Shown here one piece after another: positions 15,501 to 25,565 of a stretch of 64,000 bases of DNA. The translations under genes were made by a program, and so were the position numbers. The DNA is taken from assembly GCF_029227915.1 (NCBI RefSeq), contig NC_079884.1, positions 12,896,001-12,960,000 on the forward strand, read 5' to 3'. This DNA is from Hydractinia symbiolongicarpus (Eukaryota; Cnidaria; Hydrozoa; Anthoathecata; Hydractiniidae). The notes beneath the pieces were generated by a model. It had not been told where the DNA came from and did no database searches. It saw nothing but the letters and a program-made list of their open reading frames with translations. Within the stretch, counting starts at the first letter, position 1, and each line of letters begins with the position of its first letter.

Positions 15501-18108
15501 TTGATGACTGATGCAAACGTTGGTTGCTAAAAATATTTTTTCGGAAGGGACCATTTCTCCTTTTTCTTTTTTTTTTTGCTATTTCTAAAAGCTAACGGTG
15601 AAGCTATGACCAACCTCTATTTTTGCTATGTGTTTATTAGCTCAGTGTAAAATAATAGATGTTTTACCCAAATTGCAGTTCCATAAAGGAGGTTAGGAAG
15701 ATTTTTTTGTGTATTGTAAATGGAGCAAAACATTTAACAATACATGTAATAAATCCTTTCTTAGCCCCTACCTAGCTAATGCAAAGAGCCTTTGAAAAGA
15801 TAAGTAACATCCCTAAAAGCTAGCTAGCATAAACTTAGTAAGCTAAGTTTATGAAAAATTGTTTGTGACACACATATTGAGTGAGATAATTCTACTCTGA
15901 TTAGATGTCCATCAAATAACTTGCTAGCTAGCTACAATTTTCAACAAAATATGTTAGCTCTAGGCATTGTAGACCAAAAACCAAGGTCCAAAAATTTAGT
16001 AAAATCAGGAAAAAAAATGTCCATGTTGTGCAAAAGAACATATCTCTATAATAATAGCCATATTCTGTTTGCGCGAAATGGCACCTCAAGTAGCGAGACA
16101 TATGAAATGCAGTATATAAAGGATGGGCAACCCATTGGATTTTTTCATGGGGGTTAACTACTAGTCTATATTATAATACCCGTATACATCTGTCTGTCAC
16201 GCAAAATGGTAGCTTTACTGCGCCAGTAGCGAGAGGCATGCAAAGCGGTATGAAAAAGACGGGCGAACCCTTGGATTTTTCCACGGGCTAACGACTAGTT
16301 CTACATAATAGTACACCACTGTTCAACCCCAAAGGGCACTTTTCAGGGACAGCCATATTTTTTGTGAGCAATCTATATCGTCTTTATAAATGAAGACACT
16401 GTCGCTGGGAGAGTGGACATACCATGTAGTAATCAGGAATGCAACTTTTTTACGCCTAGAGGTAGTCATACTGATGCCAGATACCATGTTTGTTTAACAT
16501 ATTTTAAGCAGTTTCTGATTCATCTGATTCTTAGAATATTGCATCTGGAACTGGAACTGCCGTTTTGCTAATACAGAAACCCTAGTATCATATTTCTTCT
16601 TTTTCACTTTGAAGAAGATGAAACATTTTGATTGGGCAAAATAGAATGTAAACTCGTTTTTTTTTAACTTTTTAACAAAAAGTGGCATCTACAATTTTTC
16701 ACTTGTGAACCCTATCCCCTGCTCTGCAACTCTTTTTTTAATTAGTAAAATCGTGCAATTGAATTAGGTGTTCTATTGATGCAAAATTGTAAATATGAGA
16801 AGTTATTCAATGCAACATACTCAAAAAGCTTGAGTTTTGAGATTTTTAAAAAGCTATAAAAATGTTTCGTTGGTTTGAGAAAACCTGAAAAATAGTTACT
16901 TTAGCATAACTTAAAACATATACTTTTATATGGTGATGCATTTGTATGGACAAGATGTAGTTTGTTTTACATTTTTTTCACTTCAACTCTTTTTAACGTC
17001 ACAATGTCAGTGGTACAACCTATGGTCAGCTTTTTAAGTTAAATAAAACTTTAAAAACAAAATTGTCTTAAAAAACTGAATGGAATTTCACTGAAAAGTA
17101 CGGGAAAGTTTTAAATTTTGTTTCTTACCATCACATTGCTTTTTTCAGGATTTAACAAAAAGACAATCAGAAGATTCACTAAAGCCTGGTCAAAAACGTC
17201 AGCATGAGGAGCCTGAAAGTTTCTTTTCATGGTTTAACGATCAATCAGAAGGTGGCACTGATGAAGTAGGAGAGCTAATAAAAGATGATGTCTGGCCGAA
17301 TCCATTACAGTATTTCTTAGGCGGTGGAAATGACACAGAGGACAATGATGATGATGATGAAAATGTTGTTTTGATTGAAGATGAGGAGGAAGAAGAGGAT
17401 GAAGATGAGGAACCCGATGAGGGTGATTTTGAAGGTGAGGAAGACGAGGAGGATTTTGAAGATGAGGAAGAGGGCGAAGAAGATGATGAAGAATTAGCTC
17501 AGGTAAAAAAATTTGATATGTTTTCGTGCAGTTCACTGTGTTCAATTATTTTTCTGTGCAATGACCTAAATTCAATGAAAAAGTGGTTTGAATAAGCGAA
17601 AACTCAATTTTTGCGATGATTTAAGATTGGGTAATTGGTAAGTCATCAGTAATTTTTCTTAGAAAAAATCCTAATTATTGACATTGCCAAGGGTCTTCAT
17701 CCCAAAACGAAGGCAAGGAAAGTAAAGCAATTAGTGGAATTAGCCTATGGGTTTGCAGAGATGTTTGCGAAATGTTTTAAAAAAAAGGAATATTATTTTT
17801 TAGATTAATTTTAGCGAAAGTCATTTAAGGTTTTTTCGCGAGTTGAATTTTTCAGATATTTTCACAAATATTAATCAAATTAAGCTAAGTGATATAGAAG
17901 GCTTAGAAAAGAACAATGTTGTTTGTGGTATTCAGATAACCAGAAATACAGAAAAAGCAAGAGAGATGTTATACGGTGTAAAGGATTTAACTAACAAAAA
18001 ACAAAATGTTTAGTTTTAGTGTCTTAACTTCTGACCTTTATTAATTTTTAGAAATTTTATTTATAGGATTTAGAAGGTGACGAAGATGAAAATTCCACTG
18101 ATAAGTGA
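12556..18108 (+). CDS. SET: SET / template-activating factor I (NAP-family histone chaperone)
   Basis: Nuclear histone chaperone of the nucleosome-assembly-protein family; in vertebrates it also inhibits PP2A and masks histone acetylation. Five exons: 12556-12804, 14424-14546, 15229-15342, 17149-17502 and 18067-18108. Total 882 bases, 293 residues, close to the roughly 290 of vertebrate SET. The N-terminal dimerisation helix is visible ([20 protein letters not shown]), then [14 protein letters not shown], the NAP core [21 protein letters not shown] and [11 protein letters not shown], then [13 protein letters not shown] and [15 protein letters not shown] long Asp/Glu tail follows from about residue 225. 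A second in-frame ATG lies at 12562. The exon 1 donor (GTATCT at 12805) was chosen because it keeps the family length FWVTVFVNHPQ. A poly(A) signal AATAAA is at 18572-18577. Confidence 0.96.
13305..13653 (-). mobile_element. tRNA-derived SINE in SET intron 1
   Basis: Read on the - strand, 13653-13580 resembles a tRNA: a box A-like TTAGTGGTTATAG, a T-arm with box B GGTTCGATTCC, and CGAGG/CCTCT stem bases. About 270 bases of unrelated body follow, ending in a tetranucleotide tail (CTAT repeats on the - strand, GATA on the + strand at 13305-13320). This is the classic layout of a tRNA-derived SINE. No clear target duplication was seen. Confidence 0.75.
15828..15853. repeat. 11-bp palindrome with 4-base loop
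   Basis: CATAAACTTAG at 15828-15838, loop TAAG, then the exact reverse complement at 15843-15853. It is in SET intron 3, next to TAGCTAGC repeats. Confidence 0.7.
16043..16164 (+). mobile_element. Helitron-like non-autonomous element, tandem copy 1
   Basis: Starts TCTCTATAATAATAGCC and ends with a hairpin-like CCCATTGGA / TTCATGGG followed by CTACTAG. A 5' TC and a 3' CTAG a few bases after a hairpin are the marks of Helitron ends. It is diverged from the other copies but colinear with them (AAATGG, TAGCGAGA, GGGCAACCC). It is directly abutted by copy 2. Confidence 0.65.
16165..16298 (+). mobile_element. Helitron-like non-autonomous element, tandem copy 2
   Basis: Starts TCTATATTATAATACCC, contains CTGTCACGCAAAATGG and ends with a terminal hairpin CCTTGGA-TTT-TTCCACGGG, then CTAACGACTAG. 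It begins at the very next base after the CTAG end of copy 1. The same sequence recurs at 18809-18945 and 36667-36784. Confidence 0.75.
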
Positions 18109-18808
18109 AAAAAGCCTGGTTCACCTAATCAAAGCCATCAACAAAAAAACTGAAGGAGCTATTCCTGCCATACTAACTAGTTTTAATAGACAGTATGAAG
18201 CAAAACTTCGTTAAACCAGACGGAGACATAGTGGACATATTTTTCTATTGTCTGGAAATATTGTGAAGCGTTTGTGAAGAACAGAGAGTTTTATCATTGT
18301 TTTTAGAGCATGATTTTTTAAATTCGAGCTGAAATTTTATTGACCTCGGCAATTTGCTAAATTATTTTACTTCTCTTTTGATTGCCCCTCTCTTTTGTGA
18401 ATAGTCTGCTTTTTACACCTCACAAGGCCTCTTGTTCGATCAGTATGCTTTTGGCGTGCATGCGCATTTAGATAGGTATTTGTAAATTATTTGAACAACA
18501 CCTTTCATTTAAAAAGCTAGTTTTTCTTTTTTGCTCTCATTGTACTTCATTAACGTCAAATGTTTTTTCGCAATAAAATTTCGCGATTCTAAACTACACT
18601 GACTAAACAACTGAAGAAAACCATTTTTCAAAATGGTAACCTTCATCTTTTAGAAAGAAAATTATCACAGAAATGATGATAAATGTGTAGAATATTATTC
18701 TTTCAATGTTTATACTTTATGTTGATTGATTTTCGCGAATCCACTGGTATATTTTCGCAATTTTAGTTGACGTATTTTCTATAGGCGTGTCAGTCAGGCC
18801 GGGATATG

Positions 18809-18945
18809 TCTATATTATAATACCCGTATACGTCTGTCTGTCTGTCACGCAAAATGGTAGCTTAGCTGCGCAAGCAGCGAGACGCACGTGATGTGGTATA
18901 AAAAGGACGGGCGAACCCGTGGATTTTTCCACGGCTAACGACTTG
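18809..18945 (+). mobile_element. Helitron-like non-autonomous element
   Basis: Begins TCTATATTATAATACCC with a run of GTCT repeats, contains CACGCAAAATGGTAGC and GGGCGAACCCGTGG, and ends with the hairpin CCGTGGA-TTT-TTCCACGG followed by CTAACGACTTG. The 3' terminus is CTTG instead of CTAG. It is about 137 bases and matches the copies at 16165 and 36667. Confidence 0.75.
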
Positions 18946-19125
18946 TTTATGCAAAAAACAATCTAGTTTGGAGTAGTATGTTTACATTATGCTCGATGGA
19001 GAAACAAATTGAACTTAAACGTCGCCTTTCTGTTTTAACTTTAAAAGAACAACTTTAAGACTGAAGGTATAATTACACAAGGTCAAATTCAAATAGTGTA
19101 GTGGTATTAATTAAATTGTAATTTT
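18946..19125 (+). repeat. Dispersed repeat, copy A (mate at 24936-25115)
   Basis: Shares with the second copy the ordered blocks TTTATG(C)CAAAAAACA, GTTTGGAGTA, TTTTTAACTTTAAAA (approx.), ATTACACA and GTAGTGGT(A/G)TTAATTAA. The copies are diverged, so this is an old interspersed repeat. It starts right after the Helitron-like copy ends. Confidence 0.6.
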
Positions 19126-20023
19126 TGGGTCAAGCCTCAGATTGCAAGGGTAAAGGCGCCTTGGCCAGTTGCTGAGAACCTATATTTTGGCTGCTAACAA
19201 TACTGACATCGTGAATCATACCGTGACACTTTGGTTTGTGTTTGTCAAGGGGAAACTCAACACAAAAACGTGTTGCTTCTGAGAGGAAAAATTGCTAAAT
19301 AAGAGGCAAAGTTTTTAGATTTTTTTTTTTTCTTTAGGTCCTTTGTTAGTCATCGGTTTACATTTTGTATTTTTTTTTATTCTTTATTATTTTTTAATTA
19401 TTACTCGAAGAAGGTCAGAAAACTCTTTGAACCTGAGTGTGGCAATTCTGACCAATATTGAGACGTATCTTTAAAGCTACGAACTCGATCATATACGGAG
19501 ATTTTAATTCGAACTGTTAATTTAACGCCTGCTTAAACATTTTGCAGATGCTAAAAGAACAGAGAAAGAGTTTAGAGATTTTTCTTTAAAAAAGAATGGA
19601 AATGTTGCTTGCAAATTTTTTTGTAAATTCAATACTCATCGAAGCTCTGTCTGCGTTCCGCATGAGTGAGCAAAACAAATCAGCCGCAACTGTTCATGTC
19701 AATCTGAGCATGCTGAAGAACTTGCCAAAGTAAAGCAATACGAGTGTTTAGCTATCTACACATTTAATCGCACAAATAAATAAAAGTTATGACAAAAACA
19801 ACAGGAAGAACCATCAAGGTGAGTAAGTTATGGGATAGTTCACACTTTAGAAAATGCATATAAGTAAAAATCGCATACACCGTACCTCAAATTTATCGCA
19901 TCAGTCATACACTATTCGTGAATAAGTGCTTGATATCTTACGGACGCTTTTGTCCTTTCTTGTAATCTCAACATCCGCTATAGTGAAAGTTTCTTAATTG
20001 TTCACTTTTTCCTAGACTTAACG

Positions 20024-21780
20024 ATGATGTGGTTTGGTATAACTTTAATACTCTTTGGTTGCCTAGTTCATATTGCTAGAGGTATGTTGTGAAGTAAAAA
20101 TTAACTGATTTTTTTACAAGGAATTACAGTGCCCCCCTTTTTAGTCGCGCGCGAATTTTTTTATAAATTTTAAGGTTTTTTTTTTTTCTATAGAAAACTA
20201 TTAATTACTATTGGCGAATAGTTAAATATTTTAAATTTAACATATAATTAATCTAGAATACCTTGGCAAAAGTCGCTAATGTCGCCCAATATTTAAACGC
20301 CCGTTTTTAAACACACCCACCCTTATTATGGGTGGGTGTGTTTATGACAATTTTTTTTTTAGGAGCACCACTGTATAACACCACAGATACACTACATGCT
20401 ACAGAACAAAATGTTACAAAAAGATTTTTTAAAAACTCTGTTACCCAGCCTCAAAAACACGTGAAGGGTCAAGTGCGAGATTTCATGAATGAAGTGATCG
20501 GACATACTCTTCACGGGCATCGGGAGCAACCCGATCGATGGATGGACTTTTATAATAACGATGCATCATGGGATCGTTACATGAGTCCACAACTGCACCA
20601 TCATTCACATATGCAAGTTCATGACCCTCATTATGATGTTAGCTTAAGTTTCCCGAATAACTACGAAGAGACTGATCGGGTTGCAGCCAGTCAATCCCAT
20701 CACATAGAAGCGTATCCCGGTGAAATTGTTTCGGGTGAGAATTCTCTGTCAAAGTTTATCGCTCCACCGGTATTTGACAATCCTTCTGAGGATAGGGATA
20801 ATATAAATGAAGAACAAAAGAAATTTTTACACACACCAGAAGGTGAAGAAACAGAAGAACAAAACACTAGACAATTAGTAGACAGTTTAAAATCTTTAAT
20901 GAAACCTTTGAGAACACCCCAAGATGCTTTGCACGCCAACGGGAATGCGAGAGAATTCGAACATTTAAAGGAAGATACCAGTTCTAAAGAATATTCTCAT
21001 GGTAGAGACGACACTCAGTCTAGTTACAATGACGAAAATAGAGTCTCCTCTCAAAACGAGGCTGAAAACAACCATTTTGATCTTGACTACTATGGCGACC
21101 GATCAGAAGGTTTAGCAAAGAGCCGAGAAAACCTTCCGAGAACTGACACCAATGACGGTTCTTTTAGTCAGGATCCTTCTGGTAAGGTCGCAGGGGATTA
21201 TGAAGACAAAAATTACAATGGAAAAGATTATGGGGAGGGCGGTAGAGGTTTGGACGATTATATGAGTAACCGTGGAAATCGTTTTGCTGAATTTAAATCT
21301 GACGATGATATGCCAGAAGAAGGCTATGGCAGATTTGAACAGTTTCATAGTAACCGAAATAACGAGAACGACGGTTTCGGCGATTCTAGCTTGCGAAATA
21401 ACCGTTACGAAAATGAGTACGATAACAATGATCATTTTCACAATAACGAAGAACCAGAGAATCGGGATAGACTGGATAACCAAGACAATATAGACAATTA
21501 TGAGTCTCGTTTTAGAAATGATAATCAGCATGAAAATACAGATGAAAACGACTCAAGTGATAACTCAGTCAGTCGCGGAGCTGAAAAACCAAAACCAATT
21601 GAAATGGTTCAAGATGATTCTGGGCGGATTAAACCTATACAAGGTAATGGTGACATGAAACCGAACCATATTTTGCATTCTGAAAAACCAACTGGAAATT
21701 CTAAATCAAGCAAAGCTTCTCATGAAACTCCAGTTAAAAGAAGCAAAAAAATCTCCTTGCAAATACAGGCAAAAAATTAA
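20024..21780 (+). CDS. Secreted acidic Asn/Asp/Glu-rich protein, unknown family
   Basis: Two exons, 20024-20081 and 20363-21780, join in phase (1476 bases, 491 residues). The first exon is a textbook signal peptide: MMWFGITLILFGCLVHIARG, then APLYNTTD, with likely cleavage near the exon junction. The mature part has no cysteine pattern and no domain I recognise. Residues about 25-130 are His/Asp/Met-rich. The region 130-420 is rich in Asp, Glu, Asn, Ser, Arg and Tyr, with loose Tyr-Asp/Gly-Asp motifs (DYYGDRSEG, DYEDKNYNGKDYGEGG), so it is probably disordered. Dibasic sites occur (TKRFF, VKRSKK), but there is no repeated amidated-peptide signature, so a neuropeptide precursor is unlikely. An extracellular matrix or mineral-associated protein is possible. 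Possible extra 3' exons are listed separately. Confidence 0.75.
20308..20344. repeat. 15-bp perfect hairpin just upstream of a splice acceptor
   Basis: TTTAAACACACCCACCC-type arms: the left arm spans 20308-20322 and the right arm 20330-20344, fully complementary, with a 7-base loop TTATTAT. It is in the first intron of the secreted-protein gene and ends 18 bases before the exon at 20363, in the branch-point and polypyrimidine zone. Confidence 0.85.
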
Positions 21781-21821
21781 TCATCGAGGAAGTCTTGTTT
21801 TTATTACCTTGTTTAGCACAG

Positions 21822-22240
21822 ATTTTATTTTTGTTTCGAAACAAAATATGGTGGCTCTGTTTAGCGTTTCTATCACGTAAGTCCGGTGCCAGTTTTTACA
21901 CTATGTTACGCATTGGACACATATACATATACGCCATCTTTCATGCACGCTCATATCAACTTACAAGACATTCAAGAGTACGTTACACGCGATCAAAATA
22001 ACACGCACCAAATTCTATGTTGTTCTGTTGCAGTTAAAGAAATCCCGATTTTTCGATTCCAATTTCTGATTTATGAACACATTGCCGTCAAGTCTTCTAC
22101 ATATACATTCATTTTTTTTATCACAAGATGTTTGTATTTATCTAGATAAACAATCGGTACTGGAAGAACGACTTGGCCAACTAAAAAGATCAAAGCTGAC
22201 TCAGCAAAAACAAACAGAAACAAAGCTGCATTCGTCTTAA
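21822..22240 (+). CDS. Possible alternative 3' exons of the secreted-protein gene
   Basis: Exon-like block 21822-21876 has a strong acceptor (TTGTTTAGCACAG) and a strong donor (ACGTAAGT). Block 22128-22240 has a good acceptor (TTTTTTTATCACAAG) and ends in a stop. Joined, they read ILFLFRNKIWWLCLAFLSH, then VCIYLDKQSVLEERLGQLKR and on to KLHSS: a possible membrane segment followed by a basic tail. A + strand AATAAA at 22358-22363 follows, while none is seen after 21780. The weak point is the donor in the large exon: a phase-0 GT exists only at CCA|GTTAAA near 21733. These exons could give a membrane-anchored isoform or belong to a separate small transcript. Confidence 0.35.
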
Positions 22241-22357
22241 AGTTGTTATCTTAACCAAGTTGTCTTTCCTACGCAAAACGTATTTTTTAACACTGATATT
22301 TGTTAGATACTTATATATTTATGCTAAACTTTATAACGAACAGTAGAACATAACACA

Positions 22358-22373
22358 AATAAAAATCTTTATT
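22358..22373. promoter_or_regulatory. Back-to-back poly(A) signals of convergent genes
   Basis: AATAAA on the + strand at 22358-22363 and its mirror TTTATT at 22368-22373 (AATAAA on the - strand) lie within 16 bases. They suit the 3' ends of the + secreted-protein gene and the - ankyrin gene. Confidence 0.5.
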
Positions 22374-22474
22374 CTTTGCTTTTGTTTTTGTTTGAAAAAA
22401 ATATATAAAGTGTGTTGTACCGTCCGTTGTCGAGACTCTTCATATCTTTAATGGGTCAGAAAGCTGCTCTAACG

Positions 22475-22572
22475 CAACCTTGTTCCCAGGGCATTTTGTC
22501 TTGTTGATGATGTTGATAGTGCCCACTCCGTAATAACGGCTTAGGGGCCACAAGTTCCTAGGGACGAGGTTG
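22475..22572. mobile_element. Short TIR element (CAACCTCGTTCCCAGGG family) with 9-bp target duplication
   Basis: It starts CAACCTTGTTCCCAGGG and ends CTAGGGACGAGGTTG. The flanks GCTCTAACG (22466-22474) and GTTCTAACG (22573-22581) agree at 8 of 9 positions. It is 98 bases with no coding capacity. The 9-base duplication points to a Mutator-like (MULE) transposase source. It lies between the ankyrin gene stop and its likely poly(A) site, so it may be in the 3' untranslated region. Confidence 0.85.
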
Positions 22573-22730
22573 GTTCTAACGTACCGCTACATTCGCTACG
22601 GGCTGGAAAAAGTTTGTTGGGAACATCAAAGGATATCAAGCCACAGAAGTCCAAGCATGTTCGAGATAGGGAAAAACTTAAGATAGAGAGTATTGTAGGA
22701 AGAGCGAGTCTATTGTATTTTACTTTTACG

Positions 22731-23879
22731 CTAACTGCCAGCGTTAATCGAACGTTCAAGCTTGTGCTCTAAAATGTTGTTTAAATTTATCGCTCGTCTA
22801 CTCGGTATTCGCAACAAAGACTGACTTGGCATGACAGGCGCCGAGATTTTTCGCGTTCTTGTTGTCGTTGACGTAGCTAAAGTAATAGCAGCTTTCCTTC
22901 TTGTCAAAGTCGGGCTACCTCGTGCTGTTTCGTGCAAGTGAAGGTTATATAATAAGGACTCAAGTTTTGGGGATTCCCTTTTAGCGCGATAACCGCTAAA
23001 GGCACTGCGAAAGCTTTGAATTGAATCACAAGAATCAATATCTGAGTCACGATCACTATCAACCTCAACCGGGGGCAGCCTCGCACTTTCTTTGTAAGCT
23101 GGGCACAATTGGATGGTGTAGATGTTTAAAATATCATGTATATCATGTTTAGAGTTTCGTGGTTTCATTTCATGATGGTAAATCGCAGACTGGGATTTCC
23201 GACTTCGTTTTAGATTTGTATTACCGTTTCTATTCTCTACTTTCTTTTTTAATTTTTTCTTTCTGATTTTAGTTTGTTTTTGTAGCTGATTGTCCGTCGT
23301 ATGTTCACTTTCATTTAATACTTCATTGACATACTTTTCTTGTGATGTTGTTTTTGGTCGGCAACCGGCAAAATATAATTCTCTCACAATACCACTGTTT
23401 TTACCTGAGATTGCGAGATCAAACGCTGTCTCGCCAGTTTTGTTCTCCGCATAAAGAGGTAATCCAAATCGATTAACCGGGTCCAATATTAACTTTGCCA
23501 ATTTAATGTCATTTGATTTAACTGCATACATTAACGGAGTCATCCCATATTTATCTTGGCATGCAAAGTCTTGGTCCTGCATAGTTTCATTTAGTAATAG
23601 ACGTAATGCTGATGAATTGCGCGCAATGCATGCATGGATTAATGCAGTGCGCAGATCACTGTCTTTTAAATTTACATCTGGTTTATATAAAAGTAAATGC
23701 TTTAACATAGATAACTGGGCGTGTCTTGATTTATATACATTCATTAGACAAGTCATGAGTAAAGTTTGCTTCATGTGGTCTCGATAATCCACATGCACAA
23801 TCTGTTTTTGTAGCAAATGGCAAACATACGTGTAATTTCCACGTTTTACGGCTTCGTGTACGTTATTTATTGTAGCCAT
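22731..23879 (-). CDS. Ankyrin-repeat protein, ANKRD34-like
   Basis: Single-exon frame of 382 residues from the ATG at 23879. The N-terminal half (about 1-175) has four ankyrin-type units, with LMTCLMNVYKSRHAQLSMLK, PDVNLKDSDLRTALIHACIA, QDKYGMTPLMYAVKSNDIKL and ENKTGETAFDLAISGKNSGI. The first part, with a linker between two units instead of a canonical repeat, resembles the ANKRD34 family. A basic, Ser/Arg/Lys-rich C-terminus contains KKKLKKK and TRRKAAITLATSTTTRTRK. A longer in-frame start exists at 23948, but the sequence between looks like leader and contains a donor-like ACAGGTAAAA. The ankyrin fold is sure; membership of ANKRD34 rather than another ankyrin family is tentative. Confidence 0.82.
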   Translation of the reverse strand: MATINNVHEAVKRGNYTYVCHLLQKQIVHVDYRDHMKQTLLMTCLMNVYKSRHAQLSMLKHLLLYKPDVNLKDSDLRTALIHACIARNSSALRLLLNETMQDQDFACQDKYGMTPLMYAVKSNDIKLAKLILDPVNRFGLPLYAENKTGETAFDLAISGKNSGIVRELYFAGCRPKTTSQEKYVNEVLNESEHTTDNQLQKQTKIRKKKLKKKVENRNGNTNLKRSRKSQSAIYHHEMKPRNSKHDIHDILNIYTIQLCPAYKESARLPPVEVDSDRDSDIDSCDSIQSFRSAFSGYRAKRESPKLESLLYNLHLHETARGSPTLTRRKAAITLATSTTTRTRKISAPVMPSQSLLRIPSRRAINLNNILEHKLERSINAGS

Positions 23880-25565
23880 TTTGATTCTTTTAAGAAGGAT
23901 GAGATGATTTTCACACATTAATTTTACCTGTGTTTTCTTCGTAAACATATCACGAATTGTTTTTCAAGTACTGCTTATTGCTGTAAGTATGCACGTGGAA
24001 GAGTATCAATTTTCATAAAGATGGGAATCTTAAGTTCTGGCTACGCTCGTTGGACAAATGTACATCGTCAGTAACACGTGCCAAAAAGAATTCGATTTGC
24101 ACAATTAAAAGGCATTCTTTATATTCTTTATACTACATGTATAATATAAAGAAATGTCAGTAATGTTGAAAGCGCTTTACTGAACCTAACTATAATGTTT
24201 ACATTTGTGGTAATTCTGAGTCTGAGCCTGAGTATACTAAGCGTTATGCTTATAAAAAAACATCGCATATTTTGGCGTATCAGTACCTTTCGCTCTCGCT
24301 AGTTTCTGATGCTAACCTAGCTGGCGATCGAAGACATGAAAAGGAAGAACTTACAAATTAACGAATTTTGGGTTGCATAAGCGGAAGTTTGTTTCCGGAT
24401 AGCAATAAGACTATTCACGAGGTTTAGGAGATAATAATATAATTGTCATGTACTGAAAATTAATTTATACCAGTGTTGTACTTTTAAAGTCAATGCAACT
24501 AATTTTTGATGTTTTTCACATCTTTTAATATTTACAAATTTTCTTAAATGCTCTATTTCTGAATGTCTCCGTCGCAGAATATAAAAATTGGTCTACTCAC
24601 GAAAGCTTATTATTCAATCATTACTTCTTGCGCTGCATGCTTTTTCCTTTATAAAGGAATTTCAGGTAAAAAAATCAAATCATTTTTTCATAGGAACTTT
24701 AACAGCAATACGCATACACTTACTCGGCTATCTCTTGATGTATTCCACACTTCATGATGTATCAAAACAACACAATCCGTTTGGAAGCAAAGGTTATTGG
24801 ATATATTCCAACAATTTAAAAATTAAAAGATTCAAAACATATTACGCGGTTAAAAGCTTGTGTTGCGTGTTGATACGTGTTTACTTATATGTTTGTTTTA
24901 TAAGCGTGTGAAAATTCAAAATCAGGCTAAGATATGTTTATGCCAAAAAACACAATCAGGTTTGGAGTACGCTTACGTCTAGTGAGCTATATGGGTAAGA
25001 TAAAATTGCCCTATTTTTAACTTTAAAAAAGAAACGGCCACAAAAACAAAAAAATATAAATTACACAGGGCTAAGTTCAGACAATGTAGTGGTGTTAATT
25101 AAGCATTGACTGTCTGATTAATGTACCTAGAAGAAAACACACATCAGAGCAAGAAGGTTTAACCTCCTTAATCAGAAGGACTCACCAAGGATGAGCAAAT
25201 ACTAATGTTAAAAAAAATTCCCCCTTCTGAGCCTGAACGTTATGCTTATAGAAAGGAAAACTACACATTAGATTACATATTAAAATAAGAAAAAAAACAT
25301 TTTAATAAAATATAAAACATTTCTTCGAAAAAAAGAATTGAAATCTATTTAGCTAGACAAGATGATAATCTATTGTCAAATATATTTTGCTCATGATATC
25401 AGTTGTTGTATCCAACCTTTATTCTTGAAAATCTCGACACATCTCTAAAAGACGTCTTTCGCGATCTTACAACGGAGAACTCTTGACAAGAGTACCATTT
25501 TGATGATTCGGCATTTTTCTCATGAAGACCATAGGTTTACTTTCGTATGCACCTATCAAACCCTG
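23880..25565. other. Intergenic DNA upstream of the ankyrin gene
   Basis: No gene seen. It contains dispersed repeat copy B (24936-25115). TTTATT at 25418-25423 (AATAAA on the - strand) is a likely FNBP4 poly(A) signal about 145 bases after its stop. Overlapping open frames at 24563-24911 are AT-rich and look fortuitous. Confidence 0.45.
24936..25115 (+). repeat. Dispersed repeat, copy B (mate at 18946-19125)
   Basis: Matches copy A in order and spacing through GTTTGGAGTA, an ATTTTTAACTTTAAAA block, AATTACACA and GTAGTGGTGTTAATTAA. No open frame or clear termini were found. Confidence 0.6.

Larger units (their letters stand above)
18109..20023. other. SET 3' untranslated region and intergenic DNA
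   Basis: No coding sequence seen. It holds the SET poly(A) signal AATAAA at 18572-18577, a Helitron-like element (18809-18945) and a dispersed repeat (18946-19125). The last few hundred bases should carry the promoter of the secreted-protein gene that starts at 20024. Confidence 0.5.

Noticed and set aside
17234-17545. His/Pro/Leu-rich open frame on the - strand
   Set aside because: It is the complement of the acidic tail of SET; GAT/GAA repeats read backwards give His and Leu/Pro runs.
21112-21531. 139-codon Ile/Val-rich frame on the - strand
   Set aside because: It is the shadow of the Asn/Asp-rich secreted-protein exon and has no splice or start support.
20024-21780. Neuropeptide precursor (dibasic sites, GRF motif)
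   Set aside because: There is only one GRF and no repeated Gly-Arg/Lys amidation units, so the pattern is not that of a cnidarian neuropeptide precursor.
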